A DNA stretch of 64,000 nt from Alteromonas salexigens (GCF_025628895.1 NZ_JAOTJC010000008.1:124001-188000); one strand, 5' to 3'. Positions 43,870-53,888 are shown, numbered from the stretch's first letter. Made by a program: numbers and translations. The notes: generated from the sequence alone by a model not told the origin.

Positions 43870-44614
43870 CAATTTAAACGGTGTCTCTGTACTGATAACC
43901 GGTGCCACTGGGGCAATTGGTCAGGCATGTGTTGCTCAGTGTCTGAGTGAGGGAGCAACAGTATTCGCCAATGGCCGGGATGCAGAACGGCTTGGTGAAT
44001 TAGCTGAGAAAACGGGTACTAAGTGTATTCCGTTATGCTACGACGTGACTGATGAAGAGAACGTCAAACAGGCCTTTATAAAAATAAAAAAAATGCAGTC
44101 GCAGTCGGAAATTGGCCCCTTTTATGGTCTGGTGAATAACGCAGGCATTATGGAAGAGCACTCTCTGGTAACGACCAGTATGGATTCCTTGCAAAGGCAG
44201 CTGCGCGTTAACTTATTAGCTCCCTTTCAGCACATGCAACTTGCTTGTCGACTGATGGCTCGCCATGGCCGGGGCAGTATTGTAAATATTGTGTCTCAAG
44301 TGGGAGAGCAGGGAAGTAGTGGCTTGAGCGCCTATGCCGCCAGTAAGTCGGGGCTGAGTGGCGCTACCCGGGCGATTGCGAAAGAATTCGCTGAAAAAGG
44401 AATTCGCGTTAATGGCGTGGCACCCGGTTTGGTTGATACACCGCTCACATCACACTACGAAGACCAATTGCGCGAAGAAATAATTCATCGTACAGCTATG
44501 AAGCGCGCAGGCGGCGCTGATGAGGTCGCGCATGCGGTTTTACATTTGTTATCACCGCAAGCGTCTTATACTACGGGTCAAATCTTGGCCGTGGACGGAC
44601 TGTTTTCGCCATGA
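43847..44614 (+). CDS. SDR, FabG-like ketoacyl reductase
   Basis: A 255-residue short-chain dehydrogenase. It contains TGATGAIGQACVAQ (NADP binding), NNAGIM, the catalytic Ser/Tyr/Lys in VNIVSQVGEQGSSGLSAYAASKSGLSG, and the FabG-type end APGLVDTPLT. It lies between an ACP and an acyl-adenylating ligase, so a 3-oxoacyl-ACP reductase role is plausible; sugar oxidoreduction cannot be excluded. The start is uncertain (ATG 43847 within the ACP gene, or GTG 43862). Confidence 0.85.
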   Translation: MMSNSVTNNLNGVSVLITGATGAIGQACVAQCLSEGATVFANGRDAERLGELAEKTGTKCIPLCYDVTDEENVKQAFIKIKKMQSQSEIGPFYGLVNNAGIMEEHSLVTTSMDSLQRQLRVNLLAPFQHMQLACRLMARHGRGSIVNIVSQVGEQGSSGLSAYAASKSGLSGATRAIAKEFAEKGIRVNGVAPGLVDTPLTSHYEDQLREEIIHRTAMKRAGGADEVAHAVLHLLSPQASYTTGQILAVDGLFSP

Positions 44615-45969
44615 CTCACTCAGGTGAATTTTGGTGTCGGCTTGACCGGTATGGCACCAAAACAGCGCTTTATACCCCGGAGGGGGAATTAACTTACGTC
44701 CAGTTGGAACACGCTGTTACAAGACAAGCAGCAGCCCTGAGAAGGCTATCGCCGGTTAAACAGGCTGTGGCATTACTGCAAGTGAGTCAAACCTCTGACA
44801 GTGTTATCAACTATCTGGCCTGTTTGCGTACGAATATTGTTCCTCTGTTACTTCCCGATAATCTTGATGAAAATGCCTTACACGTGTTTCAACGCAAGCT
44901 GGCGGCGAACTTACATGTGTCAGATTCAGCCTGTAAGGTGGTAGGTACCGAGCAACATACAATTGACTCAAAGCTAGCCCTGCTAATGACCACGTCCGGA
45001 TCGACGGGGGCGGGTAAATGTGTAGCACTCTCAGCAAAAAATTTATGCGCTAATGCGAAATCTATTTTGGCTTATCTGCCGGCGAACAGTACTGACACCA
45101 CGCTGTTATCAATGCCATTATCATACTCCTACGGCCTTTCTGTACTGAATACGCACTTAACCATAGGCGCTAGTATAGTATTGAGTGACCTCAGTCCGTT
45201 CGATAGGCAGTTCTGGACGCTGTTGGCTGACAGGTCGATAGCCAGTATTTCTGGCGTACCCCAGTGGTACCGGATGCTGCTACGTATGCGATTTACCCAA
45301 CAACACCTGCCCGCGTTACGGTATATCACCCAGGCCGGAGGCAAACTGTCTGAAGCGGAAGTCGAAACACTGGCTAAGTATGCCCACGCCACTGACAAGC
45401 AGTTTTTCGTGATGTACGGTCAAACGGAAGCTACGGCCAGAATGGCATTTTTAAGTCCCGACAAAGTTTTAGCCAAGCCAGGGGCTGTGGGTCAACCGGT
45501 TCCCGGCGGAGAGTTTAAACTGGCACGAAGCGGAGAAGCGCAGGAACAGGCTGGGGAGCTATGTTATCGGGGCGACAATGTCATGCTTGGATATGTAGAT
45601 AACTGTACCGAACTAGCTCACTTTGCGCCGCCTGAGTGGCTGAATACGGGCGATATCGCCAGCATAGATAGGGACGGCGACGTGACGATTGTTGGGCGCT
45701 TAAAGCGTTTTATCAAAGTTGCTGGCGAAAGGGTGAATTTAGATGCATTGGAAACTGTTTTAATCGACAACGGCCACGATGTTCGCTGCGCAGGAAAAGA
45801 CGATAGATTAATTGTAGCGGTACTAAAGCACTCAAAGCCCGGGCAACTCACAGCACTTATCCCCATCCCCGCGCGAAACGTCCAGTATGTTGAGCTTGAA
45901 CACTGGCCAATGCTGAGTAATGGTAAAGTAGACTATCAATTAATTAATCGGTTAGCAGAGAATAAGTAA
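44611..45969 (+). CDS. ANL superfamily acyl-adenylating enzyme
   Basis: A 452-residue AMP-forming ligase. Core motifs: LLMTTSGSTGAGKCVALS (phosphate-binding loop), YGQTEATARM (acyl-binding A5), WLNTGDIASIDRDGDVTIVGRLKRFIKVAGERV (A7-A8), and a C-terminal MLSNGKVDYQ with the expected Lys. It is shorter than typical acyl-CoA ligases. It could load an acyl group onto the adjacent ACP. It overlaps the SDR by four bases (ATGA). Confidence 0.88.
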   Translation: MTHSGEFWCRLDRYGTKTALYTPEGELTYVQLEHAVTRQAAALRRLSPVKQAVALLQVSQTSDSVINYLACLRTNIVPLLLPDNLDENALHVFQRKLAANLHVSDSACKVVGTEQHTIDSKLALLMTTSGSTGAGKCVALSAKNLCANAKSILAYLPANSTDTTLLSMPLSYSYGLSVLNTHLTIGASIVLSDLSPFDRQFWTLLADRSIASISGVPQWYRMLLRMRFTQQHLPALRYITQAGGKLSEAEVETLAKYAHATDKQFFVMYGQTEATARMAFLSPDKVLAKPGAVGQPVPGGEFKLARSGEAQEQAGELCYRGDNVMLGYVDNCTELAHFAPPEWLNTGDIASIDRDGDVTIVGRLKRFIKVAGERVNLDALETVLIDNGHDVRCAGKDDRLIVAVLKHSKPGQLTALIPIPARNVQYVELEHWPMLSNGKVDYQLINRLAENK

Positions 45970-46099
45970 CAATAAATATAATAGCTTGCGCTGGCCTGAG
46001 CGTTATTTGGTCAGCGCTGAGAGCGCTATGACCTTTTATTTCAAATGATGCCCGGTCGAAATAATCGACTCAACAACCTTATACCCTCGCTGAGGAACT

Positions 46100-49000
46100 A
46101 TGTTAAAAAACATAAAACTCCACGTGCACAATGATGAGAGCGTGCAATCCAGGCTAGAAGCCGAGCTGGCCTTAACAATGCAGCGTCATTTGAAGGAAAA
46201 TATTCAGGCCTTCAAAGTAAGTATTCCCTCGTTAGTAAGCTACATAGAAACGGCCGGGTCACAGAATATCTCTCTGTTTTGTAATAAAAACGGCGAACCC
46301 AATATAGTTGATTACGGCCTTGGCCGTGTTCTGTATGGCCTCAACCCTAAACGTGAAATAGTAAAACAGCTGGACCATTTTTTGTCTAACAGCATGCGCG
46401 TTGACATGCACGGCGAGCAAGAACCGGTACCAAAAATATCAGTTAGCGGCCCGAACCTGGCTACTTACCAGCAATACCAAAGATATAACGTATGTCCGGC
46501 TCAGGTTGATGTATTGGTTGTTCTGGGAATAGGGCTGGCCGAGCACATAAAACTATTGCTGACTGAACGAAAAATAAAAAACCTGGTTATTTACGAGCCT
46601 GAAGTCCAATACTTTTCCTGCTCTGCAATGGTTGGGCCGTGGAAAGACATCCTCTCATTAGCAAGGGAGAATGGCACGGCTATTTTTGTCCAGTTAAATA
46701 AAGATGGGCGTGATCTGGTATCAGATATGAACGAATTAAACGGGCATGTCTCGTTTGATAACTTCTTTGTTTATCAGCATTATAATAATCCTGTTTTTAC
46801 TTCCATATGCCACGATCTGCGGACTCGCTCGTGGCGGGCAATAAGCAAAGATGGTCTTAGAATTAAGACCACTTACACTAAAGCCGATTTCGAGCCACGC
46901 TGGCTACAGCCGGTGGATCTGTCGGAGGCAGCTCTCTCAGACCAGTCTGAGAATAAATTTCAGGCTAATCTCGCCGCATTTAAACGCTATTTTCCTGACA
47001 TATATGAGCAGTTTTCCAGCTACACGCCGGACAATTGGCACGCAGTTAAAGTAGCCAGAGATGAATATAATCTGCTCAATGCCACGAGTTTGAATACCTG
47101 GTATGGCGAGTCGCCAAAGGCCGAGTCTGAGTTAGCTTTTACGGCTTATGCTTCACACCCTAACAGAGACGGACTGGTGTTGGGCTACAACGGCACAAAG
47201 CTAAGACATTATCTGCATTATAAATTTGTCCTGGAATGTGACAGTTTACTTGATGATATCAGCGAGCGTCAGGGCGCACTGCCGGATACTATTAAGTCCC
47301 TTATTATGTTTGGAATGGGTACGGGTTATCAGTTACAAACCCTGCTTGAGAGGCATGACGTAGAAAAACTATTTCTTTGTGAGCCAAACAAAGACTTCTT
47401 TTACGCATCTTTATTTGCAATTGATTGGGCAGGAATCTTAGCGAAGATAGATGATTCTGGCTTTCGTATTTATATCAACATTGGTGACGATGGCACCAAT
47501 CTGTTTCGTGATCTGCTGAATCAGTTTTATGCAATTGGTCCCTACAATCTAGCCCATACTTATTTCTACCAAGCTTACTATAATGCCGAACTAAATAGCG
47601 CCATTTCCCAGTTGCGGGAGCAATTGCAAATTGTCATTTCAATGGGGGAGTATTTTGATCACGCGTACTACGGTATCAACCATACCGTAGAAGGAATCGC
47701 TCGAAACTATAGGCACCTGATTAGTAATCCCCACACCTTATTTACCGGTGAGCAAAAAGAATGTCCGGTCTTCATTGTGGGCAATGGACCTTCTCTGGAC
47801 TATTCGCTAGAGACAATTAAGGCCCATCAACACGAAGCCATAGTGATCAGCTGTGGTACCGCGCTTCAAGTATTGCACCGAAATGGTATTGTGCCTGACT
47901 ATCATGCTGAAATTGAGCAGAACCGCTCTACCTATGATTGGGCTATTCGACTGGGCGATGCGGAGTACTTAAAACAAGTCACGTTACTGTCGTGTAATGG
48001 GATCCACCCTGACACTTGCGATTTGTACAAGGCAGTGTTTATCGGTTTCAAGGATGGAGAGTCATCAACTGTATCAAACATGAACGTATTGGGAGAGGAA
48101 CGTTTTTCGGTTTTGCGCAATGCTTTTCCTACGGTGAGTAACTTTGCATTAAACCTGGTGACCCTAATGGGGTTTAAGCAAATTTATTTGTTTGGCGTCG
48201 ACCTGGGGTTTATTGATAAAAAGCATCACCACTCTAAAGCCTCTGGTTACTACGATAGCAATGGACAACCGCTATATGATTATGAGGAAAAGAATAATAC
48301 CGGCTTAGTGGTGCCGGGAAATTTCGCGAAAGTGGTTAGCACCAAGCACGAATTTAAGATATCCCGGGTGTTTATGGAAGAGCTGCTGAACACATATAGC
48401 GGCGACTGCTACAACACCAGTAACGGGGCTAAAATCAAAGGCACACAGCCTCTGGCAATTGATAATATTTTAATATTATCGTCTGGTGAATTAAAACAGC
48501 AGGTGAAAGAGGCTATAGGTAAGCACGCCTTTATTAGTTGCGAGCAACCCAATTACAAAAAGACATTCGCAGAGCATTACCGGACTGAGGTAGTGCGTGA
48601 GCAGCTCCAGGTTATTGAGCAACAAATAGACGCCACTATTAAAGGCGATAAAAAAGTTGAATGGCTTATCGAATTTATAAAAAATGCGATGTTTACTGCA
48701 TATAAGCAGCAACGCTCTCTGTTATTTTATTATCTTTACGGAACTATGAACTTTGCAAATGCGTTTTTGCTGAAAGTTACTGCCGCAGATAATAATGAAA
48801 ACGCGTTAACGGATGCGTTATCTATTGTAAAAAAACGGTTTTCCCAGTTTGCTGTAAAAATAAACTCTGACGACTTCAGCTTCGATATTACTTCCTCATT
48901 TTGTGGCTTGCGGGAGCGCGAATTCCTCAGAAATTTATCGCTGAACTCTCCGCCGCTCATTAAGGTAGGCAGACATGTCAGGGGCCTAACTACTATTGTG

Positions 49001-49624
49001 AATATGGATTATGCGACATGGTTCGAATCAGAACCCGAGCCAACGCAATGTTCACTGGCTGACTGTGATATTATTTTAAGTGATGATCATCATGTATTAG
49101 AGAGAATTAATGTTGTTGACTCATCGGGCCCACGTTTGCTTTCACTGACAGATCAAAGCTGCGAATGGCAACCGCAGCAGCAACGTAACACCAGCTATGT
49201 CTGCACTGTTTCACTTCCTGACTTCGACACCGATGAAGAAGGGATTTTAGCGGGGCGGCTACCAGTAATGAACAATAAGATGTTTGAAATACTGGTGAAG
49301 AAATGCTTTTTGCTTATTGAAAACGCGGTGTGGTTTATCCCGCGGTATGGTTTCGTCGATGGTTCTCGTGAACACGCACTGGCATGGTTGAACAGCATGG
49401 TTCATCACTTCACGAGTGTAGATGAATTTCTTGTGTTTCCTGGTTACATCGCTATTCCGAGAGATAAAAGCTCAGTAGTGTTAACCGATGCTTTAGGCAA
49501 TCGTGGGGAGTGGGTAAATGAAAAGCTTAATGCTGAATACTTAATTGCCGAAACAGTAACAAAGAAAGAATTTTTGCGTTTAAAGCAAACGTTTCATGTG
49601 CCCCTAACATCGCGCAGTGAATAG
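46100..49624 (+). CDS. maf: Maf-type flagellin glycosyltransferase (motility accessory factor), large form
   Basis: A 1174-residue protein with a MAF_flag10/DUF115 module at about residues 554-720 (CPVFIVGNGPSLDYSLETI, and QIYLFGVDLGFIDKKHHHSKASGYYD). Upstream are two related Rossmann-like segments, around 133-210 (DVLVVLGIGLAEHIKLLL...LVIYEPE) and 397-445 (SLIMFGMGTGYQLQTLL...LFLCEPN). These look like internal duplication of the Maf N-terminal domain. Maf enzymes transfer pseudaminic or related acids to flagellin Ser/Thr. The C-terminal 400 residues do not match a clear domain. It starts after a 130-base gap with a hairpin at 45983-46018. Confidence 0.9.
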   Translation: MLKNIKLHVHNDESVQSRLEAELALTMQRHLKENIQAFKVSIPSLVSYIETAGSQNISLFCNKNGEPNIVDYGLGRVLYGLNPKREIVKQLDHFLSNSMRVDMHGEQEPVPKISVSGPNLATYQQYQRYNVCPAQVDVLVVLGIGLAEHIKLLLTERKIKNLVIYEPEVQYFSCSAMVGPWKDILSLARENGTAIFVQLNKDGRDLVSDMNELNGHVSFDNFFVYQHYNNPVFTSICHDLRTRSWRAISKDGLRIKTTYTKADFEPRWLQPVDLSEAALSDQSENKFQANLAAFKRYFPDIYEQFSSYTPDNWHAVKVARDEYNLLNATSLNTWYGESPKAESELAFTAYASHPNRDGLVLGYNGTKLRHYLHYKFVLECDSLLDDISERQGALPDTIKSLIMFGMGTGYQLQTLLERHDVEKLFLCEPNKDFFYASLFAIDWAGILAKIDDSGFRIYINIGDDGTNLFRDLLNQFYAIGPYNLAHTYFYQAYYNAELNSAISQLREQLQIVISMGEYFDHAYYGINHTVEGIARNYRHLISNPHTLFTGEQKECPVFIVGNGPSLDYSLETIKAHQHEAIVISCGTALQVLHRNGIVPDYHAEIEQNRSTYDWAIRLGDAEYLKQVTLLSCNGIHPDTCDLYKAVFIGFKDGESSTVSNMNVLGEERFSVLRNAFPTVSNFALNLVTLMGFKQIYLFGVDLGFIDKKHHHSKASGYYDSNGQPLYDYEEKNNTGLVVPGNFAKVVSTKHEFKISRVFMEELLNTYSGDCYNTSNGAKIKGTQPLAIDNILILSSGELKQQVKEAIGKHAFISCEQPNYKKTFAEHYRTEVVREQLQVIEQQIDATIKGDKKVEWLIEFIKNAMFTAYKQQRSLLFYYLYGTMNFANAFLLKVTAADNNENALTDALSIVKKRFSQFAVKINSDDFSFDITSSFCGLREREFLRNLSLNSPPLIKVGRHVRGLTTIVNMDYATWFESEPEPTQCSLADCDIILSDDHHVLERINVVDSSGPRLLSLTDQSCEWQPQQQRNTSYVCTVSLPDFDTDEEGILAGRLPVMNNKMFEILVKKCFLLIENAVWFIPRYGFVDGSREHALAWLNSMVHHFTSVDEFLVFPGYIAIPRDKSSVVLTDALGNRGEWVNEKLNAEYLIAETVTKKEFLRLKQTFHVPLTSRSE

Positions 49625-50762
49625 CAGCGTCAGTTTAGTACTCAGAGGACGTATACCAGTGATGCTCACCGATAGAGAACCGCATCTCCCCGAGATTATT
49701 GAAGAAGTGCTTGGGCTGCCGGTATATGAGTTGTTACAGGCTGATAAATCTGCTTATTTGCTACCTGTATTCAATCAGCTTCATGTGCATCATACCCAAC
49801 AGTGTGCCTCATATTTTAACGCATTTTCATCGCATGGCAGCCAGTTTAAGACGATTTCGGAGCTTCCTTTTGTTGCAGTTAGGCTGTTTAAACTGCTGAA
49901 TTTAAAAAGCGTTTCAGAGGATAAGGTAACAAAATGCCTTTTATCCTCTGGGACTACCGGTAGCACGCCTTCGAAGGTGTATCTAGATGCAGTGACCAGT
50001 CGTTGGCAATCGAAGGCCCTAGTAAAAATTATGCAGCAGTTTCTGGGTAAACAGCGCCTGCCTATGCTCATAATAGACAGCCCCCCACAAACCAGCGATG
50101 GCAGCCTGAATGCCCGCGCTGCAGGTATTCAGGGGTTAGGGCTTTTTGGTCGCCACCATACCTACGCGCTGAATTCAGACATGAGCATCAATTGGAAAGC
50201 AATTGAGCAGTTTAGTGCCAAATTTGCGAACGTTCCGACATTAATTTTCGGTTTTACCTTCATGGTTTGGCAGCACTTCATCTTAGAGTTGCAGCGCACT
50301 GGCAAACAAGTGAATCTGCCCCAGGGCCACCTTTTTCATAGTGGAGGGTGGAAAAAATTAGCAGCGCAAGAGGTAGACAATACTACGTTTAAGCAAGTAG
50401 TTAAGCGGACTGTGGGCATAAGCCAAGTAACCAATTTTTACGGAATGGCAGAGCAAGTCGGGTCTGTGTTTATGGAGTGTGAGAGGGGATTCTTACACGC
50501 ACCGGTAACCGCCGATATCATTATAAGAAACCCCTACAACTTCAAAGTCTGTGCGCGAGGAGAGCGTGGGCTAGTGCAGGTCCTGTCAGTATTGCCTTAC
50601 TCTTACCCTGGCTTCAGTATTCTTACAGAAGATCTAGGCACCCTGCGCGGCACTGATGACTGTCAGTGTGGACGAAAGGGTAATTACTTCACGTTACATG
50701 GCAGGCTTCCGAAGGTAGAAATACGTGGCTGCAGTGACACAAGCCAAAGCCCACTTTCGTAA
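49617..50762 (+). CDS. LuxE-like acyl-protein synthetase
   Basis: A 381-residue protein of the LuxE family, which activates a fatty acid with ATP and transfers it to an acyl carrier or protein thiol. It has SGTTGSTPSKVYLD, the P-loop-like site, and the FHSGGWKKLAAQEV and NFYGMAEQVGSVFMEC motifs. Start is either GTG 49617, overlapping maf, or the ATG at 49662. It is followed by a LuxC-like gene, as in lux operons, but no luciferase genes are present. Confidence 0.85.
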   Translation: MNSSVSLVLRGRIPVMLTDREPHLPEIIEEVLGLPVYELLQADKSAYLLPVFNQLHVHHTQQCASYFNAFSSHGSQFKTISELPFVAVRLFKLLNLKSVSEDKVTKCLLSSGTTGSTPSKVYLDAVTSRWQSKALVKIMQQFLGKQRLPMLIIDSPPQTSDGSLNARAAGIQGLGLFGRHHTYALNSDMSINWKAIEQFSAKFANVPTLIFGFTFMVWQHFILELQRTGKQVNLPQGHLFHSGGWKKLAAQEVDNTTFKQVVKRTVGISQVTNFYGMAEQVGSVFMECERGFLHAPVTADIIIRNPYNFKVCARGERGLVQVLSVLPYSYPGFSILTEDLGTLRGTDDCQCGRKGNYFTLHGRLPKVEIRGCSDTSQSPLS

Positions 50763-50772
50763 AGGCACCGTT

Positions 50773-51984
50773 ATGGAAACAACGAATAATATAGACTACC
50801 TGGTATCGGGTGCTCCTACGATTGAGTCATTAGTTGCGCATGCGCCTTTGCAAGCCGTTGCGCCGGAGACGCTGAACTTCATCACACAACTGTCTAGTCG
50901 GTTACTGCGGAGTAGTTACGCCCGTAAGTACCCGGAAATAGTCGCATTGGGCTTCTGGTTGCGTGAGAAGCACATAGTACAGCTAGTTAGCCGGTTCACT
51001 AACACGAATAATGAAGGCTGGCACAAACCGCTGGGGTGTGTGGTGCATTACACGCCCAATAATGTCGACACCATGTTTGTATACAGTTGGATTTGCTCAC
51101 TGATAATGGGGAATGTAAATATTGTTCGGCTTGGCAGTACTGCCAGTGAAGTCCGAGATGTAATACTTCACGAACTCGATGAGCTTTTTAGTCTGCCCGC
51201 ACATGAGCAGATAGCGATCCGCAACATGTTTTTGCAATTCGACAAAAGCTCTGACCTGAACTTCCGGCTTAGTGAACTCGCAGATGCCAGGGTAATCTGG
51301 GGGGGAGATGAGAGTATTTTGGCTATTAAAAAGCTGCCCGCTAAACCACGGTGCCGGGATATTAGTTTCGCAGACCGCTACTCTGTCGCACTTATTAATG
51401 GCGACGCTATTGAAAGTGAAAACGATATTAACCAACTAGCAGAGTTACTCTGGCAAGATACTAAGCCTTTCCTGCAACACGCCTGTTCTTCGCCCAAGGT
51501 TGTTTTATGGATGGGAAGCACCAGCGAGCAGTCAGCATTGGCTAATCGTATAAACGAGTTAGCAACTAGCACTAGAGAAGGCAATGCAGAAGGGTACGCC
51601 GAGCATCGTGCCAATGAGCATTTGGTTACCTGCCAGTTGTTACAAAGTCAGCAACTCGCGACCCCGCCTTTGTGCAATGAAAGTATCTGTATGCTTCCGG
51701 TTTCAGAAGTGAACGAGAAGATGCTGGCTGAACATCCGGGGGAAGGTATGTTCTTTTTATTATCAGTCAGTAGCATTGAAGACATTACTGAACTACTGGC
51801 TGACAGGTTGCAAACTCTGACTTATTGGGGCGTAGAAAAACCGGCGCTGTTAAAGTTACTGGCATCACCGTCGATAATAGGTGTAGACAGGTGTGTGCCA
51901 GTGGGGCAAGCCCTATCATTTTCGCCGGACTGGGACGGATACCGCCTGTTTTCTACTTTGTCACGATATGTTTATCTGGGTTAA
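50773..51984 (+). CDS. LuxC-like acyl reductase
   Basis: A 403-residue protein of the LuxC family of NADPH acyl-CoA/acyl-enzyme reductases, which make aldehydes. Key features: NNVDTMFVYSWICSLIMGNVNIVRL, and QHACSSPKVVLWMG with the likely catalytic Cys. It is shorter than most LuxC (about 480). The ATG at 50773 has AAAGG upstream; the frame begins earlier at 50725 within luxE-like. A G7 run occurs at 51299-51305. Confidence 0.85.
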   Translation: METTNNIDYLVSGAPTIESLVAHAPLQAVAPETLNFITQLSSRLLRSSYARKYPEIVALGFWLREKHIVQLVSRFTNTNNEGWHKPLGCVVHYTPNNVDTMFVYSWICSLIMGNVNIVRLGSTASEVRDVILHELDELFSLPAHEQIAIRNMFLQFDKSSDLNFRLSELADARVIWGGDESILAIKKLPAKPRCRDISFADRYSVALINGDAIESENDINQLAELLWQDTKPFLQHACSSPKVVLWMGSTSEQSALANRINELATSTREGNAEGYAEHRANEHLVTCQLLQSQQLATPPLCNESICMLPVSEVNEKMLAEHPGEGMFFLLSVSSIEDITELLADRLQTLTYWGVEKPALLKLLASPSIIGVDRCVPVGQALSFSPDWDGYRLFSTLSRYVYLG

Positions 51985-51989
51985 GGTTA

Positions 51990-53888
51990 ATGCCGTATCT
52001 CTATGCCTATTCTTTCTGCGCGTTTCTTGTTTGCGTACTGCTTGTAGCGGCAATCAAGTCGCTACGTGGTCGACGAGGAGCACTATCTAAGCGTTTGTGT
52101 TTAGATGACCTGCTTGTTCTGTTGGTACCCGCTTTATTGATTGCGATTACGCATATTGCAGACAACCGTGCGTTCTCCCTGTTAATTGCAATTGGTGTAG
52201 GAATATACGGATTACTCGTCTGGCTCGACGCAGTGTTATTTGTCCAGTATCGAATTGAAATTAACCGGCAGACTCTTGCCTGGTTTTTCACTGGCAGTAA
52301 AGGGATAGCGAAAGGTTTGCCCCATTTGCTGTCTTTTTTCCGGCGTTATCCCTCTGCATTGCTGATCCCGCCTGTCTGGTTTTATTCGCTCTCTGTGTTG
52401 GTTGTGGCGGACTACGGGGCAATCTTGCTTGTGCCGGTTTTGGTAAGTGCCCTGGCTGCTGTAGCCTGCAGTGCAAGACTGGCAGATTCTGCAGTGACAA
52501 GTATTGTTGCTGCTCTCTGTGCCGTTACCCTGATCACTATGGCTGATGTCAATGCGGCTGGGCTCCACACGTTCGCAGGGGGCGGCTTAGCACTGCTGGT
52601 ATCCGCGTTGCTGGCGTTAGCGGTTTATCGACAATTACTAGCACCTCAGCACGAATTCTTTACCACCCCAACACTTCTGATTAATCTGCTGGCTGATGAC
52701 TCATTCAAGCCTGAAGCCGCTTTTGAGCCCCGGGATGAACATGCTCGGCATGTTGATGCAGATTATTCAGCGAAACCGAAAAGCCGATACTTTGGTGCAT
52801 GCCAAAACGCCAACATTATTCTCATCACGATGGAATCTCTTGGCTGTTACATTGACCCCTATATGCAAAGTGCGGCTAAATCCCGGCTTGCTGAGAGGAT
52901 GCGCAAGCACGGATGGATGTCTGCGAATCATTTCAGCCTGTGTCCCAATACTACGGTAGCGACCAATCAGATTTATACAGGTGACTATTCCAATAATCCC
53001 TACAACAAGTCTGACTCCTTGTTTCCCGGACGAGCCCCTCGGCACGTTTCGCATTTGCAGGCGAATGGTTATAAGGCCCTGTTTTTAGATAGCGCAGATA
53101 CGAACTTATACGATTATCACAAGCTGTTGTCGCGAATAGGTTTCGATCGCTATTGGGGCTCCGATGATATTCCGGCTAACGGTAGAAAAGCCGATTATCG
53201 TCTATGGAATATGGTGGATGCCATCGTCGATGAGGTAGCAGATTCGCCCTTTTTTCTTCACATTATCAATGATCAGACCCATATGCCTTACGAGGTCGTT
53301 GACGAGACGAAATTTAATCGCCACTCAGGTAAGACCGCACGAGCCAAATATTTGAATGCGGTGGAAGAAGTGGACTATATCCTGGACGAATTTCTCCGCC
53401 GACTTGGAGCAAAGCTGGATTTATCAAATACCCTGTTGGTGTTTACCGGCGATCATGGCGAATCTTTTGGAGAATACGGATATAGCTTCCATAGTAACTC
53501 CGTTATTATGCCCCAGATTCGGGTTCCTTTTCTCATGTCACACCCCAGACTGGAAAGCCGCGCGATAGCCCACTCATGTCATTTTGATTTGTTTCCAACT
53601 TTCTTCGACCTGCTGGGAATTGAGTTTGACTATCCTGCCTTAGGCACACCGATGGGTATAGACGACAGAGAGTTCGCGTACTTTGCTCACTCCGCAACAC
53701 TGAAAGGTAACAGCCCTGCTAATTTTGGCTTCATCCGCGACGGGGAATTGTTGTGGATGGACAGATTATTCAATCAGGTTAATTTATTAAGCCACCAGCA
53801 AACACGAATCGCTATAGATTCAAGAGAACAGGCCTATGCCAAATCGTTGTTACATAAAATGTTGTCTTCGAGAGGGGTGATTGCATGA
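51990..53888 (+). CDS. LTA synthase/sulfatase-family membrane transferase
   Basis: A 632-residue protein. The N-terminal third has about five or six membrane segments (LLVLLVPALLIAITHIA, LLIAIGVGIYGLLVWL). A large alkaline phosphatase-fold domain follows: NIILITMESLGCYI for the metal site, NTTVATNQIYTGDYS with the probable nucleophile Thr, HIINDQTHMPYEVV, and VFTGDHGESFGEYG. Relatives transfer phosphoglycerol or phosphoethanolamine to glycans. The start at 51990 begins the first transmembrane segment; the frame extends upstream to 51825. It follows the LuxC-like gene by five bases. Confidence 0.85.
   Translation: MPYLYAYSFCAFLVCVLLVAAIKSLRGRRGALSKRLCLDDLLVLLVPALLIAITHIADNRAFSLLIAIGVGIYGLLVWLDAVLFVQYRIEINRQTLAWFFTGSKGIAKGLPHLLSFFRRYPSALLIPPVWFYSLSVLVVADYGAILLVPVLVSALAAVACSARLADSAVTSIVAALCAVTLITMADVNAAGLHTFAGGGLALLVSALLALAVYRQLLAPQHEFFTTPTLLINLLADDSFKPEAAFEPRDEHARHVDADYSAKPKSRYFGACQNANIILITMESLGCYIDPYMQSAAKSRLAERMRKHGWMSANHFSLCPNTTVATNQIYTGDYSNNPYNKSDSLFPGRAPRHVSHLQANGYKALFLDSADTNLYDYHKLLSRIGFDRYWGSDDIPANGRKADYRLWNMVDAIVDEVADSPFFLHIINDQTHMPYEVVDETKFNRHSGKTARAKYLNAVEEVDYILDEFLRRLGAKLDLSNTLLVFTGDHGESFGEYGYSFHSNSVIMPQIRVPFLMSHPRLESRAIAHSCHFDLFPTFFDLLGIEFDYPALGTPMGIDDREFAYFAHSATLKGNSPANFGFIRDGELLWMDRLFNQVNLLSHQQTRIAIDSREQAYAKSLLHKMLSSRGVIA

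Noticed and set aside
50725..50772. upstream start for the LuxC-like gene
   Set aside because: It lies inside the LuxE-like gene; ATG 50773 has AAAGG upstream.
43624..51984. a bioluminescence operon
   Set aside because: LuxC- and LuxE-like genes occur but no LuxA/LuxB luciferase or LuxD is visible in the window.
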